A stretch of DNA of 64,000 nucleotides from Candidatus Rhodoluna planktonica (GCF_001854225.1 NZ_CP015208.1:434001-498000), one strand, 5' to 3'. Shown: positions 1 through 9,292, counted from the stretch's first letter. The notes: generated from the sequence alone by a model not told the origin. Made by a program: numbers and translations.

Positions 1-1344
1 TCGCAGCGTTACCACAACTGGAACGAAATCATTCCACCGCGTCGCACTCCGGATGGAACCTTCCCGAACCCATCAATGGTTCTTGATTTCCACCGCTTTA
101 GCAGCGATGAATTGCTAGACATTTACAAGCTCGAGCGCGACACCATTCGTAAATACGACTCAGTGCACCCAATCACCACCAACTTCATGTCGATGCGCGG
201 CTCAATTTTCGTCGACTATTGGAAGTGGGCGAAAGAGGTTGACTTCGTTTCAACTGACATCTACCTGATTGCTGCAGATCCAAATCGCGACATCGAATTT
301 GCTTACGCTTGCGATTTGACCCGCGGTTTTGCCGACGGCCAACCATGGCTACTAATGGAGCACTCAACCTCGGCAGTCAACTGGCAAGAGCACAACCTGC
401 CAAAAGAGCAGGGCGAAATGCTGGCCAACTCGATTGGCAGCGTGGCTCGCGGCTCTGAAGGCGCCATGTACTTCCAGTGGCGTCAGTCAAAGGGTGGTTC
501 AGAGAAGTTCCACTCAGCGATGGTTCCGCACGCAGGTGAAAACACACGTGTTTATCGACAGGTGACTGAGTTGGGTGACCAACTAGACCAGCTGCGTGAT
601 TTGGTTTCAACCAGCACCGAACAGGCCAAGATTGCAATCATCCATGACTATGAGTCGCTCTGGGCTATGCGTCAATACAACGTGCCAACTACCCAGCTTG
701 ACTACACCGAAATTTCGCAAGACTGGTATCGGGCGCTCTACAACATGGGTGTTCGCGTTGACTTCGTCAGTGCTAAAGCTGACAGGGCGACCTTCAAAAA
801 GTATGACTTGGTCTTGGCTCCGACACAGTATCTAATGACCGATGAACTCGAAGCTAACCTAATTGATTACGTCAAAAACGGCGGATCATTGGTGGCCTCT
901 TACTTCACTGGAATATCAAACGAAACTGACCTGATCCGTCTAGGTGGTTATGGCGGCAAATTGGTCAAAGACTTCATCGGTGTTCGAGTTGAAGAATTTG
1001 CTCCGCTACCAAAGGGCTCGGTGACAACCCTGTCGAACGGTTACCAGGCCAAACTTTGGGCTGAAATTTCTCAGGCAAACGGCGCCGAGGTTCTGGCTAC
1101 CTTCGGCGAGGGAGTTGCAGCTGGCTCGGTTGCTATCGCTCGTCGTAACTATGAAAAGCCGGTTTGGTATGTGGCATCGCAGCTTACCGACGAGAGCCTC
1201 AAAGAGTTCTTCGGATCAGTGACCAAAGAATTGGGAATCGAAGCTGAAGGCGGCAACGGCATCGAGGTTCTTCGTCGTGGCAAATTCCGCTTTGAGATTG
1301 GTCACAAGCCTGGCTCACACAGCCACCAGGTCTCAATCGGCTAA
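1..1344 (+). CDS. Beta-galactosidase, GH42 family (5' end missing)
   Basis: C-terminal part of a glycoside hydrolase family 42 beta-galactosidase, which hydrolyses terminal beta-galactosides. The reading frame is open from base 1, so the gene starts upstream of the window; the first methionine at 76 is internal. The stretch containing WLLMEHS (codon for E at 358-360) followed by VNW and, further on, YFQWRQSKGG and FHSAMVPHAG matches the catalytic barrel around the family nucleophile glutamate. After it come the trimerisation-like domain (KIAIIHDYESLWAM) and the small C-terminal beta domain. No signal peptide can be judged because the N-terminus is missing. A strong terminator follows directly. 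Family assignment is firm; the natural substrate is not known. Confidence 0.9.
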   Translation, partial: SQRYHNWNEIIPPRRTPDGTFPNPSMVLDFHRFSSDELLDIYKLERDTIRKYDSVHPITTNFMSMRGSIFVDYWKWAKEVDFVSTDIYLIAADPNRDIEFAYACDLTRGFADGQPWLLMEHSTSAVNWQEHNLPKEQGEMLANSIGSVARGSEGAMYFQWRQSKGGSEKFHSAMVPHAGENTRVYRQVTELGDQLDQLRDLVSTSTEQAKIAIIHDYESLWAMRQYNVPTTQLDYTEISQDWYRALYNMGVRVDFVSAKADRATFKKYDLVLAPTQYLMTDELEANLIDYVKNGGSLVASYFTGISNETDLIRLGGYGGKLVKDFIGVRVEEFAPLPKGSVTTLSNGYQAKLWAEISQANGAEVLATFGEGVAAGSVAIARRNYEKPVWYVASQLTDESLKEFFGSVTKELGIEAEGGNGIEVLRRGKFRFEIGHKPGSHSHQVSIG

Positions 1345-1359
1345 CCGAATCAGGGTAAT

Positions 1360-1387
1360 AAAAAAACCGGCCTAGGCCGGTTTTTTT
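1360..1387. terminator. Bidirectional intrinsic terminator
   Basis: Perfect palindrome with core ccggcctaggccgg flanked by seven A on the left and seven T on the right, so it has a U-tract in either direction. It lies between the GH42 gene (plus strand) and the tRNA-Leu gene (minus strand) and can serve both convergent units. Confidence 0.9.
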
Positions 1388-1390
1388 ATT

Positions 1391-1475
1391 TGGTGCGGAA
1401 GGTGGGACTTGAACCCACACGCCTCGCGGCGCTGGAACCTAAATCCAGTGCGTCTGCCAATTTCGCCACTTCCGC
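1391..1475 (-). tRNA. tRNA-Leu (anticodon UAG)
   Basis: Reading the minus strand from 1475, the acceptor gcggaag pairs with cttccgc, followed by discriminator A and an encoded CCA (1393-1391). The anticodon stem ctgga/tccag encloses loop tttaggt with anticodon TAG (reads CUA leucine codons). A long variable arm (class II) precedes the T arm with ggttcaagtcc. Length is 85 nt including CCA. A TAAACT hexamer on the minus strand (1491-1486), 10 nt upstream, is a plausible -10 element. Confidence 0.95.
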
Positions 1476-1601
1476 ATGCCTGAACAGTTTACATATTTCA
1501 GCGCCAGAACGGAAATCGAGCCGGAAATCTGACCAAATTCGCCTGTGGATAACTAAAGAAAAGGATTTGGCATAGCGGCACCCTCTATCTAGAGGTGTGA
1601 A

Positions 1602-2678
1602 ATGTATGATGTCAGCGCGTATGCCGGTTCGGTCAGAAATAGAGTCGTTGGTGACGGGCTCACTTTATCTGAGGCAATCCTTGCTGAACTTGACTCAGGC
1701 TTTGAATCCGGTCAGTTGCCGCTAGCTGCCGAGCCCCAACTAGCTTCGTTGATTGAACGCCAGCTTCTGGGAGTCGGCGAAATCGATGATTTGATGGCTG
1801 AGCCATCCATTGAGGAAATTTGGGTGAACCCAGATGGGCAAATTTACTATTCGAAATCTGGCACCCGGCATCGATTTGGAAAAACAATCTCGGCAGAAAA
1901 ATGTGCTGAATTAGTTGAGAAGTTGCTGCGCCAAACGGGCAGGCGCATCGATCGAGCAACGCCATTTGTCGATGCCACACTTGCCGATGGTTCGCGACTG
2001 CATATAGTCGGTTACGGGCTTACCGATAAGTCATTTTCGATCAACATCAGAAAGTTTGGCAGTCAACAATTGTCGCTGGCATCCTTGTTGGCCTCGAAAA
2101 TGATCGAACCAGATCACCTTCAAAAAATAACTTCGGCAATCAATCAGCGGCAAACAATCATTGTCGCCGGCGGCACTAACTCGGGTAAAACCACTCTGTT
2201 GGGCGCCATGCTCAATTACATAAGCAATAAAGAGCGAGTAGTCACGATTGAAGACACCCGCGAACTTCAGTTATCGGTTGATGATTGGGTGGCTTTACAG
2301 ACCAGGCCCGAAAACATCGAGGGTTCTGGTGAGATCAATATGAGGCGGCTGGTGCGCGAATCGTTGCGGATGCGACCTGACCGTTTAGTAATTGGTGAGG
2401 TTCGCGGGGCAGAAGCCTTCGATTTGCTAATGGCCCTAAATTCGGGAGTTGCCGGAATGGCCACTATCCATGCCAACAGTCCGACTGCCGCAATTGAAAA
2501 ACTGCATTCCTTGCCGCTGCTCGCCGGGTCAAACATTTCAGAGGCTTTCGTGCAAAAAGCAATCCAATCGAGTATTGATTTGATTATTTACTGCCAAATG
2601 CTTCCATCGGGGCTAAGACGCGTAACCGCAATTGAAGAGCTAAGCGCCATGCGAGCCATCGAAGCGAGTCAAAATTGA
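1602..2678 (+). CDS. tadA: Tad/Flp pilus assembly ATPase TadA (CpaF/VirB11-like)
   Basis: Secretion ATPase of the type II/IV superfamily that powers Tad pilus assembly. Of 358 residues, the Walker A motif GGTNSGKTT lies at 190-198. An Asp-box follows (TIEDTRELQL), then the arginine-rich stretch LVRESLRMRPDRLVIGEVRG with the Walker B region, and the His-box MATIHANSP. The length fits actinobacterial TadA proteins, which lack a long N-terminal extension. Start ATG 1602 has a gaggtg ribosome site just upstream. It is the first gene of the pilus operon and overlaps tadB by 4 bases. No TadZ/Ssd-like ATPase precedes it, unlike in many actinobacteria. Confidence 0.93.
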   Translation: MYDVSAYAGSVRNRVVGDGLTLSEAILAELDSGFESGQLPLAAEPQLASLIERQLLGVGEIDDLMAEPSIEEIWVNPDGQIYYSKSGTRHRFGKTISAEKCAELVEKLLRQTGRRIDRATPFVDATLADGSRLHIVGYGLTDKSFSINIRKFGSQQLSLASLLASKMIEPDHLQKITSAINQRQTIIVAGGTNSGKTTLLGAMLNYISNKERVVTIEDTRELQLSVDDWVALQTRPENIEGSGEINMRRLVRESLRMRPDRLVIGEVRGAEAFDLLMALNSGVAGMATIHANSPTAAIEKLHSLPLLAGSNISEAFVQKAIQSSIDLIIYCQMLPSGLRRVTAIEELSAMRAIEASQN

Positions 2679-3436
2679 GCACTATTGCCAATCGATTAGC
2701 CGGCATCCTGAGATTTGGGCAAAAAACATCGGGTTTCGCGGTTGCTGCAATTCTGACGTTTGCCATTTTTACCTATCTAATGCTCGAATCAATGTCAGGG
2801 TTGAAAGCATTTGCCATTGGTGGGAGCGTAGGGCTAACCGCACTGGTACTAGAAATTTTTGTCCTGCGGGCTAAAAAAATTGCCCAGCATCTTGAATCGT
2901 TGGCACCTATAGTTGCAAATTCGTTTGCGTCATCTTTTTCGGTAGGCGCGACATTTCTAGAAGCTTTTGAAGACTTGGCCAAAAACGGTCCGCCTGAACT
3001 TCGGGAGTTGTTTCAAAGCGCAGTCGATAGTTTGCTCTCGGGGCATCGGGTTTCAACATTGCTTCGTGAACTCTCCAATAATTTCCAAAACCGATATTTC
3101 GATTTGGTTTTCATAGCGCTTGAGGTAGCAAATAAGGGTGGCAATTCCGGATCCATCCGCGCTCTGAAAGAGTTAGCTGGGCGGATTCGTATTGAACAGA
3201 CCATGCATTTAGAACTTAGAGCTAAGCAACAGTGGGTTGGGGCCACCGCCCGACTTGCAGTTGCTTCCCCTTGGGTGGTTGTGCTGTTGCTTTCGATGCG
3301 ACCAGAAGCACGAGCTTTTTATGAAACAGCCCAGGGGGTTTTACTGCTTATGGTTGGTCTTCTCGTGTCTGTGGTCGCTTACCGGGCAGTTTCGATACTT
3401 GGTCGGCTACCTCTTATTCCAAGGGTGTTTGCATGA
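2675..3436 (+). CDS. tadB: Tad pilus inner-membrane platform protein TadB
   Basis: Integral membrane protein of the GspF/TadB family, 253 residues. It has two N-terminal membrane helices (about residues 20-62), a cytoplasmic helical T2SSF domain (SLAPIVANSFASSF to RIRIEQTMHLELRAKQQW), and two C-terminal helices around residues 195-245. The T2SSF motif is followed by ATARLAVASPWVVVLLL. The start is TTG overlapping the tadA stop (TTGA), which implies translational coupling. With TadC it should form the platform turned by TadA. Family is clear; B rather than C is assigned from gene order. Confidence 0.85.
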   Translation: MSTIANRLAGILRFGQKTSGFAVAAILTFAIFTYLMLESMSGLKAFAIGGSVGLTALVLEIFVLRAKKIAQHLESLAPIVANSFASSFSVGATFLEAFEDLAKNGPPELRELFQSAVDSLLSGHRVSTLLRELSNNFQNRYFDLVFIALEVANKGGNSGSIRALKELAGRIRIEQTMHLELRAKQQWVGATARLAVASPWVVVLLLSMRPEARAFYETAQGVLLLMVGLLVSVVAYRAVSILGRLPLIPRVFA

Positions 3437-4044
3437 GTGCCGCGGTTGCAATTCTTTTTGGAATTGCCTTTGTTTTGCTTTATTCGGGGCTGGTGCGGCC
3501 ACCCAGAAATCATTTAGATAACTACTTGCCAATTCAAAAACCGCGACGGATAGCCCCTTTAAACCTCGCTAAATTGCAAAAATTTCGTCCGACCAGAAGG
3601 TCTGCCCAATCGCTTGCCATCTCGGATGAAATTTGGTTTTTAGGCCTGCAAATCGAAGCCGGTCAATCGCTTTTCGCGTCACTGAAGTCACTGAGCGAGT
3701 GCAGTTCTGGAACATTGGCGAAACTGATGCTGCCGGCTGTGGCCAATCTGCAGTTGGGTTCAACGTTTGAAGCCGAGTTTGCCGAACTCGAGCGGCACAG
3801 GCTACCAATCGAGGTTGTCGAACTGCTAGTTCAATTGCGCATCGCTATCGATCGCGGAACGCCAATCAGCCAAACAATATTTGAGCAATCTCGCTCCAGC
3901 GCTGCAGCCACCCGCGCCCAACTCATTACTGCCGCTGGAAAGAATGAAACGAAAACTCTTATTCCGATAGTTTTCCTGGTCCTACCGGTGACCGTAATCT
4001 TTGCAATTTTCCCGTCTCTGCTGATGGTGCAGGGCATTTTCTAG
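3433..4044 (+). CDS. tadC: Tad pilus inner-membrane platform protein TadC
   Basis: Second GspF/TadC-type platform protein, 203 residues. An N-terminal membrane segment (residues 4-18) is followed by a helical cytoplasmic domain with DEIWFLGLQIEAGQSLFASL, then QSRSSAAATRAQLITAAGKNETKTLIPIVFLVLPVTVIF leading into the C-terminal membrane helix. KNETKTLIPIVFLVLPVT closely matches the family C-terminal signature. ATG overlaps the tadB stop as ATGA. The protein is shorter than proteobacterial TadC (about 300 residues), as usual for compact actinobacterial loci. Confidence 0.85.
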   Translation: MSAAVAILFGIAFVLLYSGLVRPPRNHLDNYLPIQKPRRIAPLNLAKLQKFRPTRRSAQSLAISDEIWFLGLQIEAGQSLFASLKSLSECSSGTLAKLMLPAVANLQLGSTFEAEFAELERHRLPIEVVELLVQLRIAIDRGTPISQTIFEQSRSSAAATRAQLITAAGKNETKTLIPIVFLVLPVTVIFAIFPSLLMVQGIF

Positions 4045-4054
4045 AGGAGGAAAA

Positions 4055-4219
4055 ATGAAAAAAATAATCAACTGGTTGAGCGATGAAAGCGGAGATGTAC
4101 CCGGTTGGGTTCTAATAACTCTGATGACCGCCGGACTGGTGGTTCTGATCTGGACCGCCGCCGCTCCTGCACTGAAGGGGCTATTTGATCAAGCGCTAAC
4201 CAAAGTGGCTACATTCTGA
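4055..4219 (+). CDS. Small pilin-like protein (DUF4244/Flp type)
   Basis: Short ORF of 54 residues between tadC and the tadE-like genes, with an excellent ribosome site (gaggagg, 4044-4050). It begins MKKIINWLSDESGDVPGWV and continues into one hydrophobic helix (about residues 17-39) and an amphipathic tail ending ALTKVATF. Position, size and the DESGDVPGW junction match the small pilin-like proteins of actinobacterial Tad loci, which take the place of Flp. By analogy it is the major pilus subunit. No canonical G/XXXXEY prepilin site is present: the residues before the helix are GDVPGWVL. Processing is therefore unresolved. Confidence 0.8.
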   Translation: MKKIINWLSDESGDVPGWVLITLMTAGLVVLIWTAAAPALKGLFDQALTKVATF

Positions 4220-4221
4220 AG

Positions 4222-4611
4222 ATGATTGAAACCGCTAAAAAGCGAGCAGTCGACAGTGTCGATCGCGGCTCTGCGGTCATCGAATTTGTGCTTGTTGCAG
4301 CTCCACTGGTTAGCCTTTTTGTCTTTGGCCTTTACCTAGCGGCAACATCACTTTTTCAGACGGTTGCGGTGACAAACTTGCTACTCGACAACCGGCGATT
4401 GGGGCTAGCCGATGTAGACAAAACTTCGCTCTGCGAAATTTTCTTGAGTTCTGGCCCTGCGGAAAATTCGCGTGCTGATAAATCCGTATTAATCCAAAAT
4501 AGGTTCTGCAATTCAAGTGACCACTTTGGATTGACCGGTCAATTTGGCTCAACGGTGTTTCCCGAATACGTCAGCAAACTCGAATTATCGTCAAATCTGG
4601 AGGCGCGGTGA
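4222..4611 (+). CDS. TadE-like minor pilin
   Basis: 129-residue pseudopilin-like protein. A charged N-terminus ends in DRGSAVIEFVLVAAPLVSLFVFGLYL, the classic TadE pattern in which a small residue precedes a hydrophobic helix carrying Glu at position +5 (AVIEFV). The remainder is a small extracytoplasmic domain with two cysteines (CEIF and FCNSS) that could form a disulfide. It starts 2 bases after the pilin stop. In Tad systems such proteins are minor pilins needed for assembly or adhesion. Confidence 0.8.
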   Translation: MIETAKKRAVDSVDRGSAVIEFVLVAAPLVSLFVFGLYLAATSLFQTVAVTNLLLDNRRLGLADVDKTSLCEIFLSSGPAENSRADKSVLIQNRFCNSSDHFGLTGQFGSTVFPEYVSKLELSSNLEAR

Positions 4612-4967
4612 CTAAATCATTCATCTTCGATGAGGGTGGCAACGCATTGGTCGAATTTGTCGTTCTTGTGGCCGGGCTTATGCTGCCCGTGGTTTGGTTC
4701 ATCGGAATTTCGGCTGAAAAATTCAATGAAAAATTATTTGCCGAACATTCGGCCCGCTATTTGATCAGGGAACTCGCCCTGACCGACCGGCCATTTGAAC
4801 AAATTCTCGAAACATACTTGAGCAACACTGCGATTCGAACAGTCGAACAGTCGCAAAAGTTAAAAGCCCAAGCCAGTTGCCTTTCAGGCTGCTCTGCGCA
4901 AACCAAATTGCTAAAAGTCGAAGTCGCATACGCTGGCCAAATAGCGTCCGCGGTCATGTACAAATGA
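4608..4967 (+). CDS. TadE/TadF-like minor pilin
   Basis: 119 residues beginning at a GTG that overlaps the previous stop (GTGA). N-terminal GGNALVEFVVLVAGLMLPVVWFIG is again a TadE-type pseudopilin segment with Glu (LVEFV) in the hydrophobic helix. Two cysteines (SCLSGC) lie near the C-terminus. The tight spacing puts it in the tad operon. It resembles the Rv3655c-type second TadE-like protein of actinobacteria by position. Confidence 0.75.
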   Translation: MTKSFIFDEGGNALVEFVVLVAGLMLPVVWFIGISAEKFNEKLFAEHSARYLIRELALTDRPFEQILETYLSNTAIRTVEQSQKLKAQASCLSGCSAQTKLLKVEVAYAGQIASAVMYK

Positions 4968-5269
4968 TTGCGCCACTCGCTTTTGGCTTGTCATCGCTGC
5001 TGTTGGTGTTCAGCATTTTCTTGGGTGATCTGCAGCAGAGCGCGCTGGCTCGGTTTCGGCTGCAGACCATTGCCGACTCACTTGTTCTTGCGGCGGCTGC
5101 AGAGCAAAATCTTGATCTGCTGTTGGCGCAGGCGAGTGTTGGGAAATTAGAGATCACCGAGGTCGCGGTTGATAATCCGGAGCCCATGACAAAACGAGTT
5201 CAAGTATGTGGGCGTCCGTCAATAACCAGTCCGACCCTATGCGCTGTTGCGCTGGCTAGGTCTGGGTAG
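4964..5269 (+). CDS. Small TadG-like / Rv3654c-like membrane-anchored protein
   Basis: 101 residues from the ATG overlapping the previous stop (ATGA). The frame is open from 4877, but the coupled start gives the family-like N-terminus. One hydrophobic helix (IAPLAFGLSSLLLVFSIFLG) is followed by ARFRLQTIADSLVLAAA, equivalent to the RHRAQAAADLAALAAA segment of Rv3654c/TadG-like proteins. It is probably a secreted component of the Tad system. Its last 33 bases are antisense to the end of the MFS gene on the other strand. Confidence 0.7.
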   Translation: MIAPLAFGLSSLLLVFSIFLGDLQQSALARFRLQTIADSLVLAAAAEQNLDLLLAQASVGKLEITEVAVDNPEPMTKRVQVCGRPSITSPTLCAVALARSG

Positions 5270-6421
5270 GTGCCGATAAAAAAGAGCTGTTCCCCAGATG
5301 GCGGCAAGGCCAATTGTGCCAAGGCCAAGTGAAAGGCTTGAGACGGCAGTAATTGCCGAGATAGTAATCGGAGCTGCTGCGCTAGCTAGGTCGACTATTA
5401 AACGAAAGGCTGCCAAAAATTCGCTGCGTTTTTTTGGCGGAGCAAGGTCAGCGCCGATAAGCATGATAATTCCGCTACCCAAACCGTTCGCCAGCGACAT
5501 CAGCAGAGCCAAGGCAAGAAAAGTATTGGCATCGGTTGCGAGAACAAACAAGAGCATGGTCAAACCAAGACCGGCTGTGGTTGGAATAGCAACCCAACGT
5601 CTACCAAACCGATCAATTATTTGACCCGAGGTGTAGAAGAGAGCCACATCCACGGCTCCAGCAATTCCTAAAACCAACGAGGTCTGCGCCGGATCCAGCC
5701 CTATGTGCAGCGCCCAAAGTGGTAATCCCACTGTTCTCGCAGCCCTGGCAGCAGCCAACAGTGCCGAGGCAACGCCTAAGGTGGCGAGACCTTTTCGGTT
5801 ATCTCGTACAGTCTGGAACATGGTGAATTTTCCTTCACCTGCTGTTTCGAGACGGTCATCAGGGCTGAGGCCCAGTAGCAGAGCTGCCAGAGCGCACAGC
5901 ACCACGCCCACCCAAAACACGGCCGAAAGTGACCAAATGCTTATGGCAGCTGCACCGATCAGTGGGCCAAGCATTCCGCCAGCGCGAAAAATTCCGCCCA
6001 GGATTGAGAGCGCCCGGCCGCGATGGGAAAGCGGAACAACGGCTGTCAAATATGAGTGTCTCGCTAAACCAAACACTGCTGCGGCGGCACCCAGAATAAA
6101 GATGCCCGCGGCGAGTTGAAGCAAACTTGAACTTGAAGCTGCTGTCAGAATTCCGATCGCCCCAACTAGAGCCGCCACGATCATGGATTGGCGCTCGCCG
6201 AGAGAGTGGACCAACCGAGCCGCGGGTAAATCACCAGCAACGGTTCCGGCCATGAGCAAACCGGCGATGATGCCGGCTAGGGCAATACCTGCTCCCATGC
6301 TTTCGGCCATGGCTGGAATAGTAGGTATCAGTGCCATCTCGCCTGCGGTGAAGAGCAGGCTGGGTAGATAAACAGGCAGGATTAGCCCTGAAACTCGGTA
6401 TTGCGCTGATTTTGCCACCAT
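5237..6421 (-). CDS. MFS transporter (drug exporter type)
   Basis: 394-residue major facilitator protein with about 12 hydrophobic segments in two halves of six. The N-half contains the loop motif LAARLVHSLGERQSM and, later, LSHRGRALSILGGIFRAGGMLGPLIGAA, resembling motif C of drug/proton antiporters. The central loop is SPDDRLETAGEGKF, and the C-half loop GQIIDRFGRRWVAIP is a clear motif A. Substrate cannot be told from sequence. It is divergent from prfB (27 bases apart). A TAGGCT hexamer lies 3 bases before ATG 6421 and 6 before the next codon, GTG, so translation might begin at 6418. Confidence 0.88.
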   Translation of the reverse strand: MVAKSAQYRVSGLILPVYLPSLLFTAGEMALIPTIPAMAESMGAGIALAGIIAGLLMAGTVAGDLPAARLVHSLGERQSMIVAALVGAIGILTAASSSSLLQLAAGIFILGAAAAVFGLARHSYLTAVVPLSHRGRALSILGGIFRAGGMLGPLIGAAAISIWSLSAVFWVGVVLCALAALLLGLSPDDRLETAGEGKFTMFQTVRDNRKGLATLGVASALLAAARAARTVGLPLWALHIGLDPAQTSLVLGIAGAVDVALFYTSGQIIDRFGRRWVAIPTTAGLGLTMLLFVLATDANTFLALALLMSLANGLGSGIIMLIGADLAPPKKRSEFLAAFRLIVDLASAAAPITISAITAVSSLSLGLGTIGLAAIWGTALFYRHLPRPSQRNSA

Positions 6422-6448
6422 CCCAGCCTAAGCCCCTTCTAAACTGAG

Positions 6449-7561
6449 ATGGATATGCCTGAACTCGACTTGTCTCCAGAAATTCGCGCACTGCGTTCAA
6501 CCCTCAGTGATGTTCGCCAAGTGTTGAACCCGGCTGGACTGGGCGAAGAAGTTGTTCGACTTAAGGCTGCCGCCGCTGCTCCCGATTTATGGGACGACCC
6601 AGCGAAGGCGCAGAAAATCACCAGTGAGCTTTCGAGGAAACAGGGCCTCATCGAGAAGCTTTCTTCGATCACCAGTCGCATCGACGACCTTGAAGTTCTC
6701 GTTGAAATGGCTAATGCCGAGGACGATAAGGCAACTCAGGATGAGGCCAAACTAGAACTTGAACAATTGCGGGCAATCCTTTCCGAACTTGAAATTCAAA
6801 CTCTATTGAATGGCGAATATGATGCCAGAGGCGCGGTCATCACTATTCGATCGGGAGCAGGCGGGGATGACGCTACTGATTTTGCTGAGATGCTCATGCG
6901 CATGTATCTGCGCTACGCCGAGAAACAAAAATTGCCGGTACAGGTTTTAGATACCAGCTATGCCGAAGGTGCTGGAATCAAGTCGGCAACTTTTGAGGTA
7001 GATGCACCCTATGCCTTTGGCACTCTTTCAGTTGAAGCTGGAACTCATCGCTTGGTACGCATGAGCCCTTTCAACGCCGCCGGAAAGCGCCAAACAAGTT
7101 TTGCAGCTGTTGAAGTTGTTCCTCTGATTGAAACTACCGACGTGGTTGAAATTCCGGATTCGGAAATTAGGGTCGACGTTTTTCGATCGAGTGGTCCCGG
7201 TGGGCAATCGGTTAACACGACCGACTCGGCAGTGCGCATCACGCACATTCCAACCGGGATTGTGGTGAGTTGCCAAAATGAAAAAAGCCAAATTCAAAAT
7301 AAAGCGGCCGCTCTGCGCGTCTTGCAATCCAGATTGCTGGAACAGAAGCGACGTGAAGAGGAAGCTAAGAAAAAGCAGATTGCCGGCGATGTAAAGGCCA
7401 GCTGGGGAGAGCAGATGCGCTCCTACGTGCTTGCCCCGTATCAAATGGTGAAAGATCTTCGCACCGAATTTGAGGTCAACAATCCAGCGGCTGTTTTTGA
7501 TGGCGACTTAGCTGGATTTATTGCCGCGGGAATCCGCTGGAGAAAGCAGGTCGGCGTTTAG
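6449..7561 (+). CDS. prfB: Peptide chain release factor 2
   Basis: Class I release factor RF2, which recognises UGA and UAA and triggers peptide release. Of 370 residues, the codon-recognition tripeptide SPF is at 206-208 ([16 protein letters not shown]) and the catalytic GGQ at 251-253 ([17 protein letters not shown]). SPF rather than PxT identifies RF2. There is no internal UGA, so no programmed frameshift is used. Start is ATG 6449 or ATG 6455 (MDMPEL). A TAAACT hexamer at 6440-6445 and no ribosome site suggest a leaderless or near-leaderless mRNA. It begins the block leading to ftsE, ftsX, smpB and ssrA, a common actinobacterial order. Confidence 0.97.
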   Translation: MDMPELDLSPEIRALRSTLSDVRQVLNPAGLGEEVVRLKAAAAAPDLWDDPAKAQKITSELSRKQGLIEKLSSITSRIDDLEVLVEMANAEDDKATQDEAKLELEQLRAILSELEIQTLLNGEYDARGAVITIRSGAGGDDATDFAEMLMRMYLRYAEKQKLPVQVLDTSYAEGAGIKSATFEVDAPYAFGTLSVEAGTHRLVRMSPFNAAGKRQTSFAAVEVVPLIETTDVVEIPDSEIRVDVFRSSGPGGQSVNTTDSAVRITHIPTGIVVSCQNEKSQIQNKAAALRVLQSRLLEQKRREEEAKKKQIAGDVKASWGEQMRSYVLAPYQMVKDLRTEFEVNNPAAVFDGDLAGFIAAGIRWRKQVGV

Positions 7562-7573
7562 GCTGGTCAGTAT

Positions 7574-8374
7574 ATGATCAGCATCTCAAACGTCACCAAG
7601 CAATATCGGGGTTCGGCTAAGCCGGCCTTGAATAATGTCTCGCTTGAAATTGAAAAAGGCGACTTTGTCTTTTTAGTCGGTGCATCCGGTTCGGGAAAGT
7701 CATCGCTGATGCGCCTAATGTTGCGCGAAGATGTGCCAACCAGCGGTTCGGTGCATGTGTTGGGTGAGAATTTGGTCGGCATCCCGTCGCGTCGAGTTCC
7801 ATACTTTCGTCGCAAATTGGGCGTCGTGTTTCAAGACTTCCGCCTATTGCCAAATAAAACTGTCGCTCAAAACGTGGCTTTTAGTCTTGAAGTTATCGGC
7901 AAATCTAAGGGTTTTATTCAAGAAGCCGTACCCGATGTTTTGAGATTGGTTGGGCTCGGTGAAAAAGCCGAACGACTACCCAACGAACTTTCAGGCGGTG
8001 AGCAGCAACGAGTTGCTTTAGCAAGGGCCATCGTGAACAAACCCGCTATTTTGCTCGCGGATGAACCTACCGGAAATCTTGACCCAGCGACCAGTGAAGA
8101 AATTATGGCCCTAATCGAGCGCATTAATCTGGCGGGCACCACGGTTATCATGGCCACTCACGATCGCGGAATTGTGGACCGCATGCAAAAACGCGTAATC
8201 GAACTCAGCGGTGGCGAGATTTTGCGCGACCAGCGTTCGTCTGGATACCAGAAAGTGGCGACCGGTACTAATCCGATTGTGACTGCCGAAAAAATTCAGG
8301 CAGATGAGCAAATATCGGCAACGGAGCAAACCACCGGGTTTATCTCGTTTTTGGACGATTCGGCAGACGCATGA
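7574..8374 (+). CDS. ftsE: Cell division ATP-binding protein FtsE
   Basis: ABC-type ATPase that pairs with FtsX to regulate peptidoglycan hydrolases at the septum. Of 266 residues, Walker A GASGSGKS is at 36-43, followed by the Q-loop ([20 protein letters not shown]), signature [14 protein letters not shown] and Walker [13 protein letters not shown], then the H-loop MATHD. The family core is about 225 residues; the extra 40-residue Thr/Glu-rich C-terminal tail is typical of actinobacterial FtsE. It overlaps ftsX by 4 bases. A TAGGCT that includes the prfB stop lies 9 bases before the start. Confidence 0.96.
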   Translation: MISISNVTKQYRGSAKPALNNVSLEIEKGDFVFLVGASGSGKSSLMRLMLREDVPTSGSVHVLGENLVGIPSRRVPYFRRKLGVVFQDFRLLPNKTVAQNVAFSLEVIGKSKGFIQEAVPDVLRLVGLGEKAERLPNELSGGEQQRVALARAIVNKPAILLADEPTGNLDPATSEEIMALIERINLAGTTVIMATHDRGIVDRMQKRVIELSGGEILRDQRSSGYQKVATGTNPIVTAEKIQADEQISATEQTTGFISFLDDSADA

Positions 8375-9285
8375 ACATCGGCTATGTATTTCGCGAAATG
8401 GGCCAGAGCCTTCGGCGTAACCTTTCGATGGTTGTCTCAATCATCCTGGTTACCTTTATCTCTTTGACTTTTGTTGGCACCGCAAGTTTGCTGCAATTGC
8501 AAATTGGCCAGATGAAGAATTACTGGTATGACCGTGCGCAGGTCGCGGTTTACCTTTGCAGTTCGGTCTCGCCTGATGAGATCTGCCCGCAAGGCGAAGC
8601 CTCGGCCGACTTGAAGGGTGCGGTCGAAGAGCGTTTGAATTCAACCACGTTGGCTCCCTACATCGAAGAGTTTTATTTTGAAGATCACGAACAGGCCTTC
8701 AAAAACTTCCAAGAGCAGTTTGAGGGCAATGCGGTTGCGAAATACGTTTCAGCTGAGCAACTAAATGAAACTTTTTGGGTCAATCTAAAAGACCCAAACC
8801 AGAGTGCAATTATCACCGAAGCTTTCAGTGGTATGCCCGGTGTTGAAGAGGTGCGCGATCAACGCAGCTATCTCGATCAAATCTTCAGCATCCTGAACGC
8901 CGCCTCAATTGCGGCGATTGGTATTGCCGCGCTGATGCTCGTTTCGGCCGCGCTGCTAATTTCCACCACGATTCGACTCTCTGCCTTTAGCCGCCGCCGT
9001 GAATTAGGAATTATGCGGTTGGTGGGTGCCAGCAATTTTTACATCCAGCTGCCATTTATTCTCGAGGGCGTAGTCGCGGCAACCGTTGGTTCCATTCTTG
9101 CCGGCGGGGCTGTTCTTGGCATAGTTCAGTTCTTTGTCCAGGGCTATTTAGCTGAGCGCCTTCCGTTCACCAGTTTTGTCGGATTGTCCGATGGTTTATT
9201 GGTCGTTCCGCTGTTGGTTCTGGCTGGAATTTTGCTCGCGGCTGTGGCATCTGGTCTTGCTATTCGTCGCTACCTGCGAATATAG
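8371..9285 (+). CDS. ftsX: Cell division membrane protein FtsX
   Basis: 304-residue FtsX permease-like partner of FtsE. It has an N-terminal membrane helix ([22 protein letters not shown]), then a large extracellular domain (about residues 45-165) with two cysteines ([11 protein letters not shown]), which in this family contacts hydrolases of the RipC/NlpC type. Three C-terminal helices enclose [27 protein letters not shown], the FtsX/MacB-type permease motif. ATG overlaps the ftsE stop (ATGA). Confidence 0.95.
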   Translation: MNIGYVFREMGQSLRRNLSMVVSIILVTFISLTFVGTASLLQLQIGQMKNYWYDRAQVAVYLCSSVSPDEICPQGEASADLKGAVEERLNSTTLAPYIEEFYFEDHEQAFKNFQEQFEGNAVAKYVSAEQLNETFWVNLKDPNQSAIITEAFSGMPGVEEVRDQRSYLDQIFSILNAASIAAIGIAALMLVSAALLISTTIRLSAFSRRRELGIMRLVGASNFYIQLPFILEGVVAATVGSILAGGAVLGIVQFFVQGYLAERLPFTSFVGLSDGLLVVPLLVLAGILLAAVASGLAIRRYLRI

Positions 9286-9292
9286 AAGCCTT

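Noticed and set aside
5298-6371. Plus-strand ORFs opposite the MFS gene
   Set aside because: They are antisense shadows of a clear membrane protein with biased codon use and no recognisable domain.
6449-6530. Programmed frameshift in prfB
   Set aside because: The frame is continuous from the start with no internal TGA and no slippery CTTT-TGA site.
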